Shown here one piece after another: positions 25,912 through 33,573 of a stretch of DNA of 64,000 nt. The stretch spans positions 62,001-126,000 of the forward strand of contig CAUJIP010000057.1 in NCBI GenBank assembly GCA_963205235.1. Direction: 5' to 3'. This stretch comes from Pseudomonadota bacterium (GTDB taxonomy: Bacteria; Pseudomonadota; Alphaproteobacteria; Rhodobacterales; Rhodobacteraceae). The position numbers and the translations under genes were made by a program. Numbering within the stretch: the stretch's first letter is position 1; the number at the start of each line of letters is the position of its first letter. Under the pieces are notes generated by a model, which searched no databases, was not told where the DNA came from, and saw only the letters and a program-made list of their open reading frames with translations.

Positions 25912-26577
25912 TCATCCCTTGTTAAGCCGGTCCTTCAGGAACTGCAGCGTCACGCCCAACCCGTCCGGCGCGATGCCGTGGCCGGTTCCCTTCATCACAT
26001 GACCATAGGTCGTGAACCCCGCCTGAACCAACGCATCCCCGGCCTGCCCCATGCTGTCGAACGGCACCACCGGATCCTGATCGCCATGCACCAGCAGGAC
26101 CGGCGGCTTGGCTCGAGCTTCGCCCCCTAATGCCTCCGGTCGCAAAAGACGACCGGAAATCGCAACGATTCCAGCAACTTCCGCAGTGCGCCTTGGGGCG
26201 ACGTGCAGGCTCATCATCGCACCTTGGCTGAAACCGACAAGTGCCAAACGATCGGCTGTCAGGCCTTCCTCGACCAGACGCGCATCCAGAAAACCGTTCA
26301 GGTCTTCGGTTGCAGCGTCAAGTCCTTGATCCGCCTCACTTTGTGCCGATCCGTCCATCCGGGGAATCGGGAACCACTGGAACCCGAACCCGCCGCCACG
26401 GCACTGTTCCGGCGCATCCGGGGCAAAGAAGGCAACCCCCGGCAAATGCGAAGCCAGCACGTCGGCAAGGCCCAGAAGGTCCGCCCCATCCGCACCGTAT
26501 CCATGCAAGAATACAACGATTCCCGTGGCTTGCCCCTTGGCCGCCCCCTTGCGCCCGAACCGCAACTCCCGCATCAT
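25912..26577 (-). CDS. carboxylesterase / phospholipase-like alpha/beta hydrolase
   Basis: A 221-residue cytosolic serine hydrolase of the YpfH/Est type. The nucleophile is Ser117 in GFSQGAM, the acid is the Asp in HGDQDPVVPF, and the base is the His in GTGHGIAPDG; the oxyanion loop is FLHGYGADG. The start at 26577 (ATGATG) overlaps the stop of the upstream glycosylase gene as ATGA, so the two genes are translationally coupled. Confidence 0.88.
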   Translation of the reverse strand: MMRELRFGRKGAAKGQATGIVVFLHGYGADGADLLGLADVLASHLPGVAFFAPDAPEQCRGGGFGFQWFPIPRMDGSAQSEADQGLDAATEDLNGFLDARLVEEGLTADRLALVGFSQGAMMSLHVAPRRTAEVAGIVAISGRLLRPEALGGEARAKPPVLLVHGDQDPVVPFDSMGQAGDALVQAGFTTYGHVMKGTGHGIAPDGLGVTLQFLKDRLNKG

Positions 26578-27203
26578 ATCACCCCTTCGCGTTCCTTTGC
26601 GACCCGGTAGTAGGCCCAAAGGATGCGCGCCGCAACCGACCGCCAGGGCGACCAGGCCTCGGCCATCACCCGCAACGCCTTGTCGGTCGGGCGCCCGGGC
26701 AGGCCAAACAGCATCCGCGCGGCTTCCTGCAGGGCCAGATCGCCTGGGGCAAAGACATCCGCCCGCCCCAGCGCGAACATCGCATAGATTTCCGCCGTCC
26801 AGACTCCGATTCCCGGAACCGCAACCAGGGTCTTGACGATCTCGACATCAGGAAGAACGCGCAAGCCATTGAAATCAATGCCAGCCTCCGCCAGCGCCCG
26901 CCCATAGCGCGCCTTTTGGCGGCTTAACCCGGCCGCGCGCAGGTCATCCTCGGTCGCGGCAGCCATGACGGCAAGGTCCGTCAACCCCGCCGCTTCCAAC
27001 CGCCCCCAGATCGCCCGTGCTGACGCGACCGAGACTTGCTGCCCGACAATCGCCCGTAGAAGCGCCGGAAACCCATCCTCCTCGCGCCGCAGGGGCAAAG
27101 GCCCTACCTGGCTCAGCGCATCGGCAAAACGTGGCTCGGCCCGGGCAAGCCATTCGGCCCCCTCTGCCACGCAGTCGAGCGTTTCGATGATGCGCCCCGC
27201 CAT
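26574..27203 (-). CDS. DNA-3-methyladenine glycosylase II, AlkA-like
   Basis: Base-excision repair enzyme of the helix-hairpin-helix superfamily. The 209-residue protein shows the HhH-GPD motif LVAVPGIGVWTAEIYAMF and the catalytic Asp in FAPGDLALQEA, with SRQKARYGRALAEAG before it. It is shorter than E. coli AlkA (282 aa) because it lacks the N-terminal beta domain, as in many alphaproteobacterial AlkA-like enzymes. ATG 27203 is preceded by GGTGGGGGC. It diverges from the MFS gene over 61 nt. Confidence 0.88.
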   Translation of the reverse strand: MAGRIIETLDCVAEGAEWLARAEPRFADALSQVGPLPLRREEDGFPALLRAIVGQQVSVASARAIWGRLEAAGLTDLAVMAAATEDDLRAAGLSRQKARYGRALAEAGIDFNGLRVLPDVEIVKTLVAVPGIGVWTAEIYAMFALGRADVFAPGDLALQEAARMLFGLPGRPTDKALRVMAEAWSPWRSVAARILWAYYRVAKEREGVI

Positions 27204-27264
27204 GTCTGCCCCCACCTTCGTTGCCCCCTTGTGCCCGGTAGAACGGCGTTCTACGCCTTCCGGC

Positions 27265-28485
27265 ATGAGCGACACAATCACCCTCCCCGACGACGGCCTT
27301 GCCAAACGAAATCTTGTGGTCCTGATCCTGGCCCAGGCGACCCTTGGGGCGCAGATGCCGATGATCTTTACCGTGGGCGGGCTGGCGGGCAAGATGCTTG
27401 CAGGCGACAGCGCCTGTCTTGCCACGCTGCCGATCACGGCGACGGTCGTCGGCTCCATGCTTTCCGCCAATCCCCTGTCGGCGCTGATGGCGCGCTATGG
27501 CCGTCGCGCTGGGTTTATGACGGGGGCCGCCGCCGGGTTCATCGGGGCGGTCCTCTGCGCCTTTGCCCTGTCTTCGGCATCCTTCCCGCTGTTCGTCCTT
27601 GGCTCGTTGTTCTTCGGCACCTACCAGTCTGCGCAGGGTTTCTTCCGCTTTGCCGCCGCCGACGTCGCCTCGCCCGAGTTCCGGCCCAAGGTGATTTCCT
27701 GGGCCCTTGCGGGTGGCCTTGTCGCGGCGGTGACGGGAAACGAGATCGTCAAGCTTTCCGCCGATTACATGGCGGTGATGTTCCTTGGCACCTATCTGGC
27801 GGTCATGGCACTGAACGTGATTTTCGTCTGGCTTTTTCTGCTGTTGAAGATCCCGCGCCCGCAGGCGGCCAAGGCCGGACAGGGCGGTCGCACGCGGATG
27901 CAGCTTTTGCGCGATCCGCGGATTCGGGTGGCGATCATCGTCGGCATGGTCTCTTACGCGCTGATGAACCTGGTTATGACCTCGTCACCACTGGCGGTCG
28001 TCGGCTGCGGGTTCCAGACCACGGACGCGGCGAATGTGGTGATGGCGCATGTGCTGGCGATGTTCGTCCCGTCCTTCTTCACCGGCAACCTGATCGCCCG
28101 CTTTGGCGTCGAAAAGGTCATGGCGACGGGCTTGGTGATCCTGGCAAGTGCCGGGGCCGTGGCCATCGCGGGGGTGGAGCTTGAGAATTTCTTCATCGCG
28201 CTGATCCTCCTCGGCCTCGGCTGGAACTTCGGTTTCATCGGCGCGACGACGCTGCTGACCAATTCCCACACGGTCGAAGAGCGGGGCCGGATGCAGGGCC
28301 TGAACGACGCTCTGGTCTTTGGCGGGGTGACCATCGCCTCGATGTCTTCGGGCGGGTTGATGAACTGCTCCGGGTCCTCGGTGATCGCGGGGTGGCAGGC
28401 GGTGAACCTGGCGATGCTGCCCTTCCTGATCCTGGCCGGGGCTGCGCTGATGTGGCTTTGGTTGCGCCCGGCGGACCGGGACTGA
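27265..28485 (+). CDS. MFS transporter
   Basis: A 406-residue carrier with 12 predicted helices. The loop 2-3 motif reads ARYGRRAGFMTGAAAG, and helix 5 and the central loop (KIPRPQAAKAGQGGRTRMQLLRDPR) are as in the family. A similar Arg-rich motif appears in the second half (IARFGVEKVMATG). I chose ATG 27265 (MSDTITLPDDG) because upstream sequence in this frame is the complement of the glycosylase gene. The substrate is unknown. Confidence 0.87.
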   Translation: MSDTITLPDDGLAKRNLVVLILAQATLGAQMPMIFTVGGLAGKMLAGDSACLATLPITATVVGSMLSANPLSALMARYGRRAGFMTGAAAGFIGAVLCAFALSSASFPLFVLGSLFFGTYQSAQGFFRFAAADVASPEFRPKVISWALAGGLVAAVTGNEIVKLSADYMAVMFLGTYLAVMALNVIFVWLFLLLKIPRPQAAKAGQGGRTRMQLLRDPRIRVAIIVGMVSYALMNLVMTSSPLAVVGCGFQTTDAANVVMAHVLAMFVPSFFTGNLIARFGVEKVMATGLVILASAGAVAIAGVELENFFIALILLGLGWNFGFIGATTLLTNSHTVEERGRMQGLNDALVFGGVTIASMSSGGLMNCSGSSVIAGWQAVNLAMLPFLILAGAALMWLWLRPADRD

Positions 28486-28502
28486 GAGGTCGCCCCTCTC
28501 TT

Positions 28503-28548
28503 CCTTGCGGTCGGTCTTCGCTGGATCAAGCGACAAGCGCCCGCAAGG
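28503..28548. other. branched inverted repeat between convergent genes
   Basis: CCTTGCGG (28503-28510) pairs with CCGCAAGG (28541-28548). Inside lies a second stem, TCGCT (28518-28522) with AGCGA (28529-28533). It sits between the MFS stop and the leftward phytoene-synthase-like stop and is a possible bidirectional 3'-end structure. Confidence 0.4.
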
Positions 28549-28569
28549 GAGCGCCGAGCGGTGGCTGAT

Positions 28570-29319
28570 CTACCAGCGCCCGGTCAGCGATTGCCACAAC
28601 AGGCTGCCGCGGCGCGCGAATTCAGACCTTTGTGAAGTTTGGCCCGCAACCACCTGTTTAAGAACATTTTCCGTCTGCCATCCGGCCAACAGCGCCGGGG
28701 CAGTCGATCCGGGAACCGCACTGCGCGCACGCCGCGCTTCGGCCAATCGATCCAGACCGCTTTGCGCAAGTTCCGCAGCAGTGCAAACGTCCGGAAAAGG
28801 CACCCTGCCCCTTGCCTCCAATTCGGGACATGCCCGCAGATACCCTGCCGCTGCCGCTGCCCAGCCATAAGCGCGCACGGCCCCCTCGGCCCCCTCTGGC
28901 GCACCCAGCGCCCGCGCGGCCAGCCACATGAGGCCCGCCCCTGTATCCTCAAGATACTTGGTCAGCGCCGACAGATCGGCATGGGACTCGCGGTGGATGT
29001 CCCAACGCCGCGCCGCGATCAGGCGGTCCAGGACGTCGAGAGAAAGCTCAGCCTCGCGGATCAGCTCGTGCAACGGCCCAGCCACCTCATGCGCCTTGGC
29101 CGCGCCCGAGGCTGCATTTTCCACCACATCGCGCCACCATTGCAACCGCATCTCGGCAATCAGCGGCTCCTCGGTCACCCATGGCGCCCGGGCGACTTCC
29201 AGATTGAAGGCGTACAAAGGAAACAGCCGCGCCCGTGCCGCCGGGGGCGCTGCCATGACGGCAAGAAACCGGTCAGGGTCGCCGCGATGGACCAGATCGG
29301 CGCAGGCGGACAGGCTCAC
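28570..29319 (-). CDS. squalene/phytoene synthase-family protein
   Basis: A 249-residue protein related to head-to-head prenyl synthases (NDUFAF6-like branch). Seen: FPLYAFNLEVARA near the N terminus (the YAFCR equivalent), LQWWRDVVENA, a WDIHRESHADLSALTKYLEDTGAGLMWLAA central stretch, and YGWAAAAAGYLRACP. The two Asp-rich catalytic motifs of true synthases (DxxxD) are not clear, so enzymatic activity is doubtful. The GTG start at 29319 overlaps the cimA stop as GTGA; an upstream ATG at 29364 lies inside cimA. The function may be a membrane or respiratory assembly role, as for NDUFAF6; that is inference. Confidence 0.72.
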   Translation of the reverse strand: MSLSACADLVHRGDPDRFLAVMAAPPAARARLFPLYAFNLEVARAPWVTEEPLIAEMRLQWWRDVVENAASGAAKAHEVAGPLHELIREAELSLDVLDRLIAARRWDIHRESHADLSALTKYLEDTGAGLMWLAARALGAPEGAEGAVRAYGWAAAAAGYLRACPELEARGRVPFPDVCTAAELAQSGLDRLAEARRARSAVPGSTAPALLAGWQTENVLKQVVAGQTSQRSEFARRGSLLWQSLTGRW

Positions 29320-30950
29320 TGTGGCGACCTTTGCGGGGTTCCGATATCGCGGATCAGCTTCCACTGGATCGCGTCCAAAAGCGCCTCGAACGAGGCGTCA
29401 ACGATGTTCGGGCTAACCCCCACGGTCGACCAGCGGCGACCCTGCCCGTCCTCGCTGTCGATGATGACGCGGGTCACGGCTTCGGTGCCGCCATTGGTGA
29501 TTCTGACCTTGAAATCAACCAGTTTCATGTCGTCGATGCAGGCCTGATAAGGGCCAAGGTCCTTGGCCAGTGCCTTCGACAGCGCGTTGACCGGCCCCCG
29601 GTCGTGGCCTTCCTCGTCCATGCTGTCACTGACCGACATGTTCTTGCGGTCGCCGATTTTCACCACCACCACGGCCTCGGACAGGCTGACCATGCGGTCG
29701 TACTTGTTCTTCCGCCGCTCGACCGTCACACGGTAGCGCTTGACCTCGAAGAACTCGGGGCAAAGGCCCAGTTCCCGCCGCGCGACCAGTTCGAAACTGG
29801 CCTGCGCGCCGTCATAGGCGTAGCCTTGGTCTTCGCGGTCCTTGACGGTTTCAATGATCCGGCCAAGGCGGGGGTCCTTCGGGTCAACTTCGATCCCGGC
29901 TGCTGCCAGACGGGCGCGGAGGTTCGACTGCCCGGCCTGGTTAGACATCGGGATGACCCGTTCGTTGCCGACAAGTGCGGGGTCGATGTGTTCGTAGGTG
30001 GTCGGGTCTTTCAGGATGGCGCTGGCATGCAGCCCCGCCTTGTGGGCGAAGGCCGAGGCACCCACATAGGGGGCCGACCGCAGGGGGACGCGGTTGAGGA
30101 TGTCGTCCAGCATCCGGGAGGTCTTGAGAAGCCCGGCCAGTGCCTGATGGCTGACCCCGGTTTCGAACCGGCTGGCATAGGGTTCCTTGAGGAGGAGCGT
30201 CGGGATCAGCGTCGTCAGGTTCGCATTCCCGCAGCGCTCTCCCAGCCCGTTCAGGGTGCCCTGAATCTGCCGCGCCCCAGCCTCGACCGCGGCCAGTGAG
30301 TTCGCGACGGCATTGCCGGTGTCGTCATGGCAATGGATGCCAAGGCGGTCGCCTGGGATGCCCGCGGCGATCACTTCGGCGGTGATGCGGCCTACTTCCG
30401 AGGGCAGCGTACCGCCGTTGGTGTCGCAGAGGACGATCCAGCGCGCTCCCGCGTCCAGCGCGGCCTTCAGGCAGGAGAGGGCGTAGGTCGGGTTCGCCCG
30501 GTAGCCGTCGAAGAAATGTTCGGCATCGAACAGGGGTTCGCGGCCCTTGGCGACAAGGTGGCGGATCGAACTTGCGATGGCCTCGCGGTTTTCATCGAGG
30601 GTCACGCCGAGGGCGGTGGTGACGTGGAAATCATGGGTCTTGCCGACAAGGCAGACGGCGGGGGTGTTCGCGTTCAGGACGGCTGACAGGACGTCGTCAT
30701 TTTCCGCCGAGCGGCCCACGCGGCGGGTCATTCCGAAGGCGGTGAGGGTGGCTTTCGTGGCCGGAGGGGCGGCGAAGAAGTCGCTGTCGGTCGGGTTGGC
30801 ACCGGGCCAGCCACCCTCGATATGATCGACCCCGAGGGCGTCGAGGGCGCGGGCGATCTGGACTTTCTCGGCGGTCGAGAACTGGACGCCCTGGGTCTGC
30901 TGGCCGTCGCGCAGGGTGGTGTCGAAGAGGAAAAGGCGGTCGCGGGTCAT
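29316..30950 (-). CDS. cimA: (R)-citramalate synthase
   Basis: Condenses acetyl-CoA with pyruvate, giving a threonine-independent route to 2-oxobutyrate and isoleucine. The 544-residue protein has the HMGL-like catalytic domain (DTTLRDGQQTQG; HCHDDTGNAVANS; NGLGERCGNANL) and a C-terminal LeuA-type regulatory domain. The length, the GQQTQGVQFS motif and the SAENDDVL segment fit CimA rather than LeuA. ATG 30950 is preferred; an in-frame GTG at 30962 is possible. The stop overlaps the next gene (GTGA). A TTAG-N7-TTAA motif lies 62 nt upstream. Confidence 0.9.
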   Translation of the reverse strand: MTRDRLFLFDTTLRDGQQTQGVQFSTAEKVQIARALDALGVDHIEGGWPGANPTDSDFFAAPPATKATLTAFGMTRRVGRSAENDDVLSAVLNANTPAVCLVGKTHDFHVTTALGVTLDENREAIASSIRHLVAKGREPLFDAEHFFDGYRANPTYALSCLKAALDAGARWIVLCDTNGGTLPSEVGRITAEVIAAGIPGDRLGIHCHDDTGNAVANSLAAVEAGARQIQGTLNGLGERCGNANLTTLIPTLLLKEPYASRFETGVSHQALAGLLKTSRMLDDILNRVPLRSAPYVGASAFAHKAGLHASAILKDPTTYEHIDPALVGNERVIPMSNQAGQSNLRARLAAAGIEVDPKDPRLGRIIETVKDREDQGYAYDGAQASFELVARRELGLCPEFFEVKRYRVTVERRKNKYDRMVSLSEAVVVVKIGDRKNMSVSDSMDEEGHDRGPVNALSKALAKDLGPYQACIDDMKLVDFKVRITNGGTEAVTRVIIDSEDGQGRRWSTVGVSPNIVDASFEALLDAIQWKLIRDIGTPQRSPQ

Positions 30951-31047
30951 GGGAGTGTCCACGCTGGGCAGGATTTGGGGGCCAGCGATTTCAATGGGTT
31001 GGTTGTGGACGTTAGGGGTTTGTTAACTTCTGGCGGGGGTGGGAAAC

Positions 31048-31095
31048 AAAATCCTTGAGGAAGGATTTTGGCAAATTCCTTACTTAAGGAATTTG
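31048..31095. repeat. two tandem perfect hairpins between cysS and cimA
   Basis: Hairpin A: AAAATCCTT / AAGGATTTT (31048-31056 with 31061-31069), loop GAGG. Hairpin B: CAAATTCCTT / AAGGAATTTG (31072-31081 with 31086-31095), loop ACTT. The two are separated by 2 nt and share the core TTCCTT/AAGGAA. They lie just downstream of the cysS stop (31114) and upstream of cimA on the same strand. No long T-tract follows. Confidence 0.7.
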
Positions 31096-31113
31096 GCTTC
31101 TGTGTTTGAGGGG

Positions 31114-32538
31114 TCACTGGAGCGCCTCCAGTTTGGCGGAGTCGAAGTCCGGGCCGGGGACGAGTTCCACGCCGGCCTTGGACATCCGCACCTCGACGCC
31201 TGCGGCGATGAGGGCGGATTTCAGGGCATCGACGGCGGAGAAGTCTTTGGAGGCCATTGCGGCGGTGCGGAGGGAAGTGAGGATTTCTGTCTGGCGCAGG
31301 ATTGTCGAGGCAGAAGCATCGAGTTCCGCGCGCCGTGCTTCAAAGCGACCCAGAGAAATCAACCCGAGGAAGTCGAGTGTGGAAGTGAGTTCATTCCAGC
31401 GCGCATTTCCGAGAAGTCGGTCAACTTCGGTCAAGGCTAGATGCGTATTCAAGTCGTCAGCAAGAGCATCAACGACTTCTTGTGCTGGTTTGGTTTTCCG
31501 CGCGACGACCGGATCAAAGAATCGAGCACCGAGAACAAGGTAGTCCTCAAGCTTGCTTGCAGCAGCAACGGCCTTCTCAGCCGTCCAGTCCATCGGGCTG
31601 CGGTAATGCGTCATCAGGAGGACGAAGCGGATCACCTCGCCCGGTATCCCCTGATCCAGCAAATCCCTGACCGTGAAGAAATTCCCCAGGCTCTTGGACA
31701 TCTTCTTGCCCTCGACCTGCAGCATTTCGTTGTGGAGCCAGTAGTGCGCGAAGTCGCCGTGCGGGTGGGCGCAGGCGCTTTGGGCGATTTCGTTTTCGTG
31801 GTGGGGGAATTGCAGGTCCAATCCGCCGCCGTGGATGTCGAAGCTTTCGCCCAGAAGTTCATGGCTCATGGCGCTGCATTCGATGTGCCAGCCGGGGCGG
31901 CCTTTGCCCCAAGGGCTCTCCCATCCCGGTTCCTCGCCGCTGGAGGGTTTCCAGAGGACGAAATCCATCGGGTCTTCCTTGTAGGGCGCGACCTCGACGC
32001 GGGCACCGGCGATCATGTCGTCGATGGAGCGGCCGGAAAGCTTGCCATAGTCCTTGTAGGAGCGGACGCGGAACAAGACGTGGCCGGAGGCAGCATAGGC
32101 GTGGCCGGTGTCGATCAGGCCCTGGGTCATCGCGATCATCTGGCCGATGTATTCGGTCGCGCGGGGTTCGTGATCCGGTCTCAGCGCCCCCAGCGCGTCC
32201 ATGTCGGCGTGATACCAGGCGATGGTTTCCTCGGTCCGTTCGTGGATCAGCTCTTCCAGCGTGCCGGGGGAGCCCGCCTTCTGCCGCCGCAGCGCCTCGG
32301 CGTTGATCTTGTCGTCGACATCGGTGAAGTTGCGGACATAGGTCACATGGTCCGCCCCGTAGACGTGGCGCAGCAGCCGGTTCAGGACGTCGAACACCAC
32401 CACAGGGCGGGCGTTGCCAAGGTGGGCGCGGTCATAGACGGTGGGGCCGCAGACATACATCCGCACATTCGACGGATCGATCGGGACGAAATCCTCTTTC
32501 GTCCGGGTCTTTGAGTTCGTCAGGCGGATCGTCACCAT
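31114..32538 (-). CDS. cysS: cysteinyl-tRNA synthetase
   Basis: Class I aminoacyl-tRNA synthetase charging tRNA-Cys. The 474-residue protein has [16 protein letters not shown] (zinc Cys and the HIGH-type motif), [13 protein letters not shown], the zinc ligands in HIECSAMS and [17 protein letters not shown], and KKMSKSLGN as the KMSKS motif. The C-terminal domain is complete. Upstream lies a 263-nt leader with a candidate Cys-Cys uORF and a hairpin, see those entries. Confidence 0.96.
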   Translation of the reverse strand: MVTIRLTNSKTRTKEDFVPIDPSNVRMYVCGPTVYDRAHLGNARPVVVFDVLNRLLRHVYGADHVTYVRNFTDVDDKINAEALRRQKAGSPGTLEELIHERTEETIAWYHADMDALGALRPDHEPRATEYIGQMIAMTQGLIDTGHAYAASGHVLFRVRSYKDYGKLSGRSIDDMIAGARVEVAPYKEDPMDFVLWKPSSGEEPGWESPWGKGRPGWHIECSAMSHELLGESFDIHGGGLDLQFPHHENEIAQSACAHPHGDFAHYWLHNEMLQVEGKKMSKSLGNFFTVRDLLDQGIPGEVIRFVLLMTHYRSPMDWTAEKAVAAASKLEDYLVLGARFFDPVVARKTKPAQEVVDALADDLNTHLALTEVDRLLGNARWNELTSTLDFLGLISLGRFEARRAELDASASTILRQTEILTSLRTAAMASKDFSAVDALKSALIAAGVEVRMSKAGVELVPGPDFDSAKLEALQ

Positions 32539-32556
32539 ATCAGTCGTCCAAGCAAG

Positions 32557-32580
32557 GCGCAGGCGGCAGTTACCCTGCGC
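32557..32580 (-). promoter_or_regulatory. hairpin in the cysS leader
   Basis: On the minus strand GCGCAGG (32580-32574) and CCTGCGC (32563-32557) form a perfect 7-bp stem with a 10-nt loop, ending 18 nt before the cysS ATG. It is followed by CTTGCTT, not a proper T-tract, so it could act on translation initiation or as a weak terminator. Confidence 0.45.
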
Positions 32581-32634
32581 GGGACTGGCTTTTTCATCCG
32601 AAGAGGGAATGACGAAGCGCCCGCGCGACCAAGG

Positions 32635-32679
32635 TCAGCGGGTAATGCAGCAAATGCGGATGATGTGCCACGTCGTCAT
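32635..32679 (-). CDS. candidate cysteine leader peptide (uORF) for cysS
   Basis: A 14-codon frame reading MTTWHIIRICCITR, with two adjacent TGC codons (32652-32647), ends 96 nt before cysS. There is no Shine-Dalgarno, but a weak promoter (TTGCAT, 16 nt, GCTAAC) would place the transcript start at or next to the ATG, so a leaderless uORF is possible. Tandem Cys codons before the Cys-tRNA synthetase gene suggest ribosome-mediated control. Translation is not proven. Confidence 0.35.
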   Translation of the reverse strand: MTTWHIIRICCITR

Positions 32680-32801
32680 GGGGTGGGGTTAGCACGGCTG
32701 ACCGGACCCATGCAAGCGTGCCGATCAGAGGCAGCGGGCCGGAATGCGGGATTTCCCCCCGGCATCCCGGCCCAAGGCCCCTGCCCCCAAGACCCCTGCC
32801 C

Positions 32802-33422
32802 TCAATTCCCCTGACGGCTGAAATCGTTGCGGTTGTCGGGACCGATACCAAGCCAGCCTGCAATCGTGCGCGCGACATGGGCTGTGATCATCTTCTTCTG
32901 GGTCTGGCCCTTGGCCCGAGCCTCACGCATGGCTTTGCCAGAGAGGGCGGGAAGTTCGGCCCGGATGTCGACCGGTCCAACCAGAACCTCGCCCGTGCTG
33001 GCATCAAGCACGCGGGCGGTGAAGCGGATGTTGTGGACACCCCAATCAGCCTCGCTCTGCTCGGCCCGGAAGGTCAGGGCGTGGAATCGGGTGACCGTCA
33101 CGTCGATGATCACCCGACGCGAGCCGCGCAGGCCCTGTGCCCCCTGGGTGATGGCATTCTTCATGATGGTCGCGACCTGGGCGTGGCGGTCGCCTGCCGG
33201 GTCTTCGCGCCAGACGATGTCGGCGTTGGGAAGAAGCGTCTCAGCCTCGCTTACCGTAAGGGAATTCGGGACGGAAACCCGAACCTCAGCCAGGCGCCAG
33301 GCGCGGGTCGCATCGGGACCAAGCGGATCATATTCAGTCTTGAAATTGGCGCCGCCGCCAACGCAGGCAGTCAGCAGCAGGGAAGCAAGCCCGGTCAGGG
33401 CAATTCGGCGGGAAATGGACAT
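32802..33422 (-). CDS. lipoprotein of unknown function
   Basis: A 206-residue protein with a lipoprotein signal (MSISRRIALTGLASLLLTAC, lipobox LTAC, Cys20). The mature part contains a beta-rich segment (RLAEVRVSVPNSLTV; RVIIDVTVTRFHALTF; FTARVLDASTGEVLVGP) recalling DUF-type outer membrane lipoproteins of Rhodobacterales. ATG 33422 is preceded by GAGGT; a GTG two codons earlier is less likely. It could share a transcript with cysS, but the 263-nt gap argues for separate promoters. Confidence 0.8.
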   Translation of the reverse strand: MSISRRIALTGLASLLLTACVGGGANFKTEYDPLGPDATRAWRLAEVRVSVPNSLTVSEAETLLPNADIVWREDPAGDRHAQVATIMKNAITQGAQGLRGSRRVIIDVTVTRFHALTFRAEQSEADWGVHNIRFTARVLDASTGEVLVGPVDIRAELPALSGKAMREARAKGQTQKKMITAHVARTIAGWLGIGPDNRNDFSRQGN

Positions 33423-33573
33423 GGGCACCTCGGGAAGGAAGGATTTCCTTTCTAGTCCCGATTCCCTAAGAACTTACCAAGGCCGGAAGATGGACCCAAG
33501 GTGTCGGGATCGCGGTTGCGAAGAGGCATTTTGCCATGAAGATGCCCAGTTGCGCGTGGTAGGGGAGAAAAAC

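Noticed and set aside
25766-26002. 78-codon plus-strand frame covering the phased repeats
   Set aside because: It crosses into the esterase gene on the other strand, lacks a ribosome site, and its sequence simply reflects the GGAAGAC repeats.
32594-32878. 94-codon minus-strand frame between cysS and the lipoprotein gene
   Set aside because: It overlaps the lipoprotein gene end and has no ribosome site or recognised sequence. The short Cys-Cys uORF in another frame is a better candidate there.
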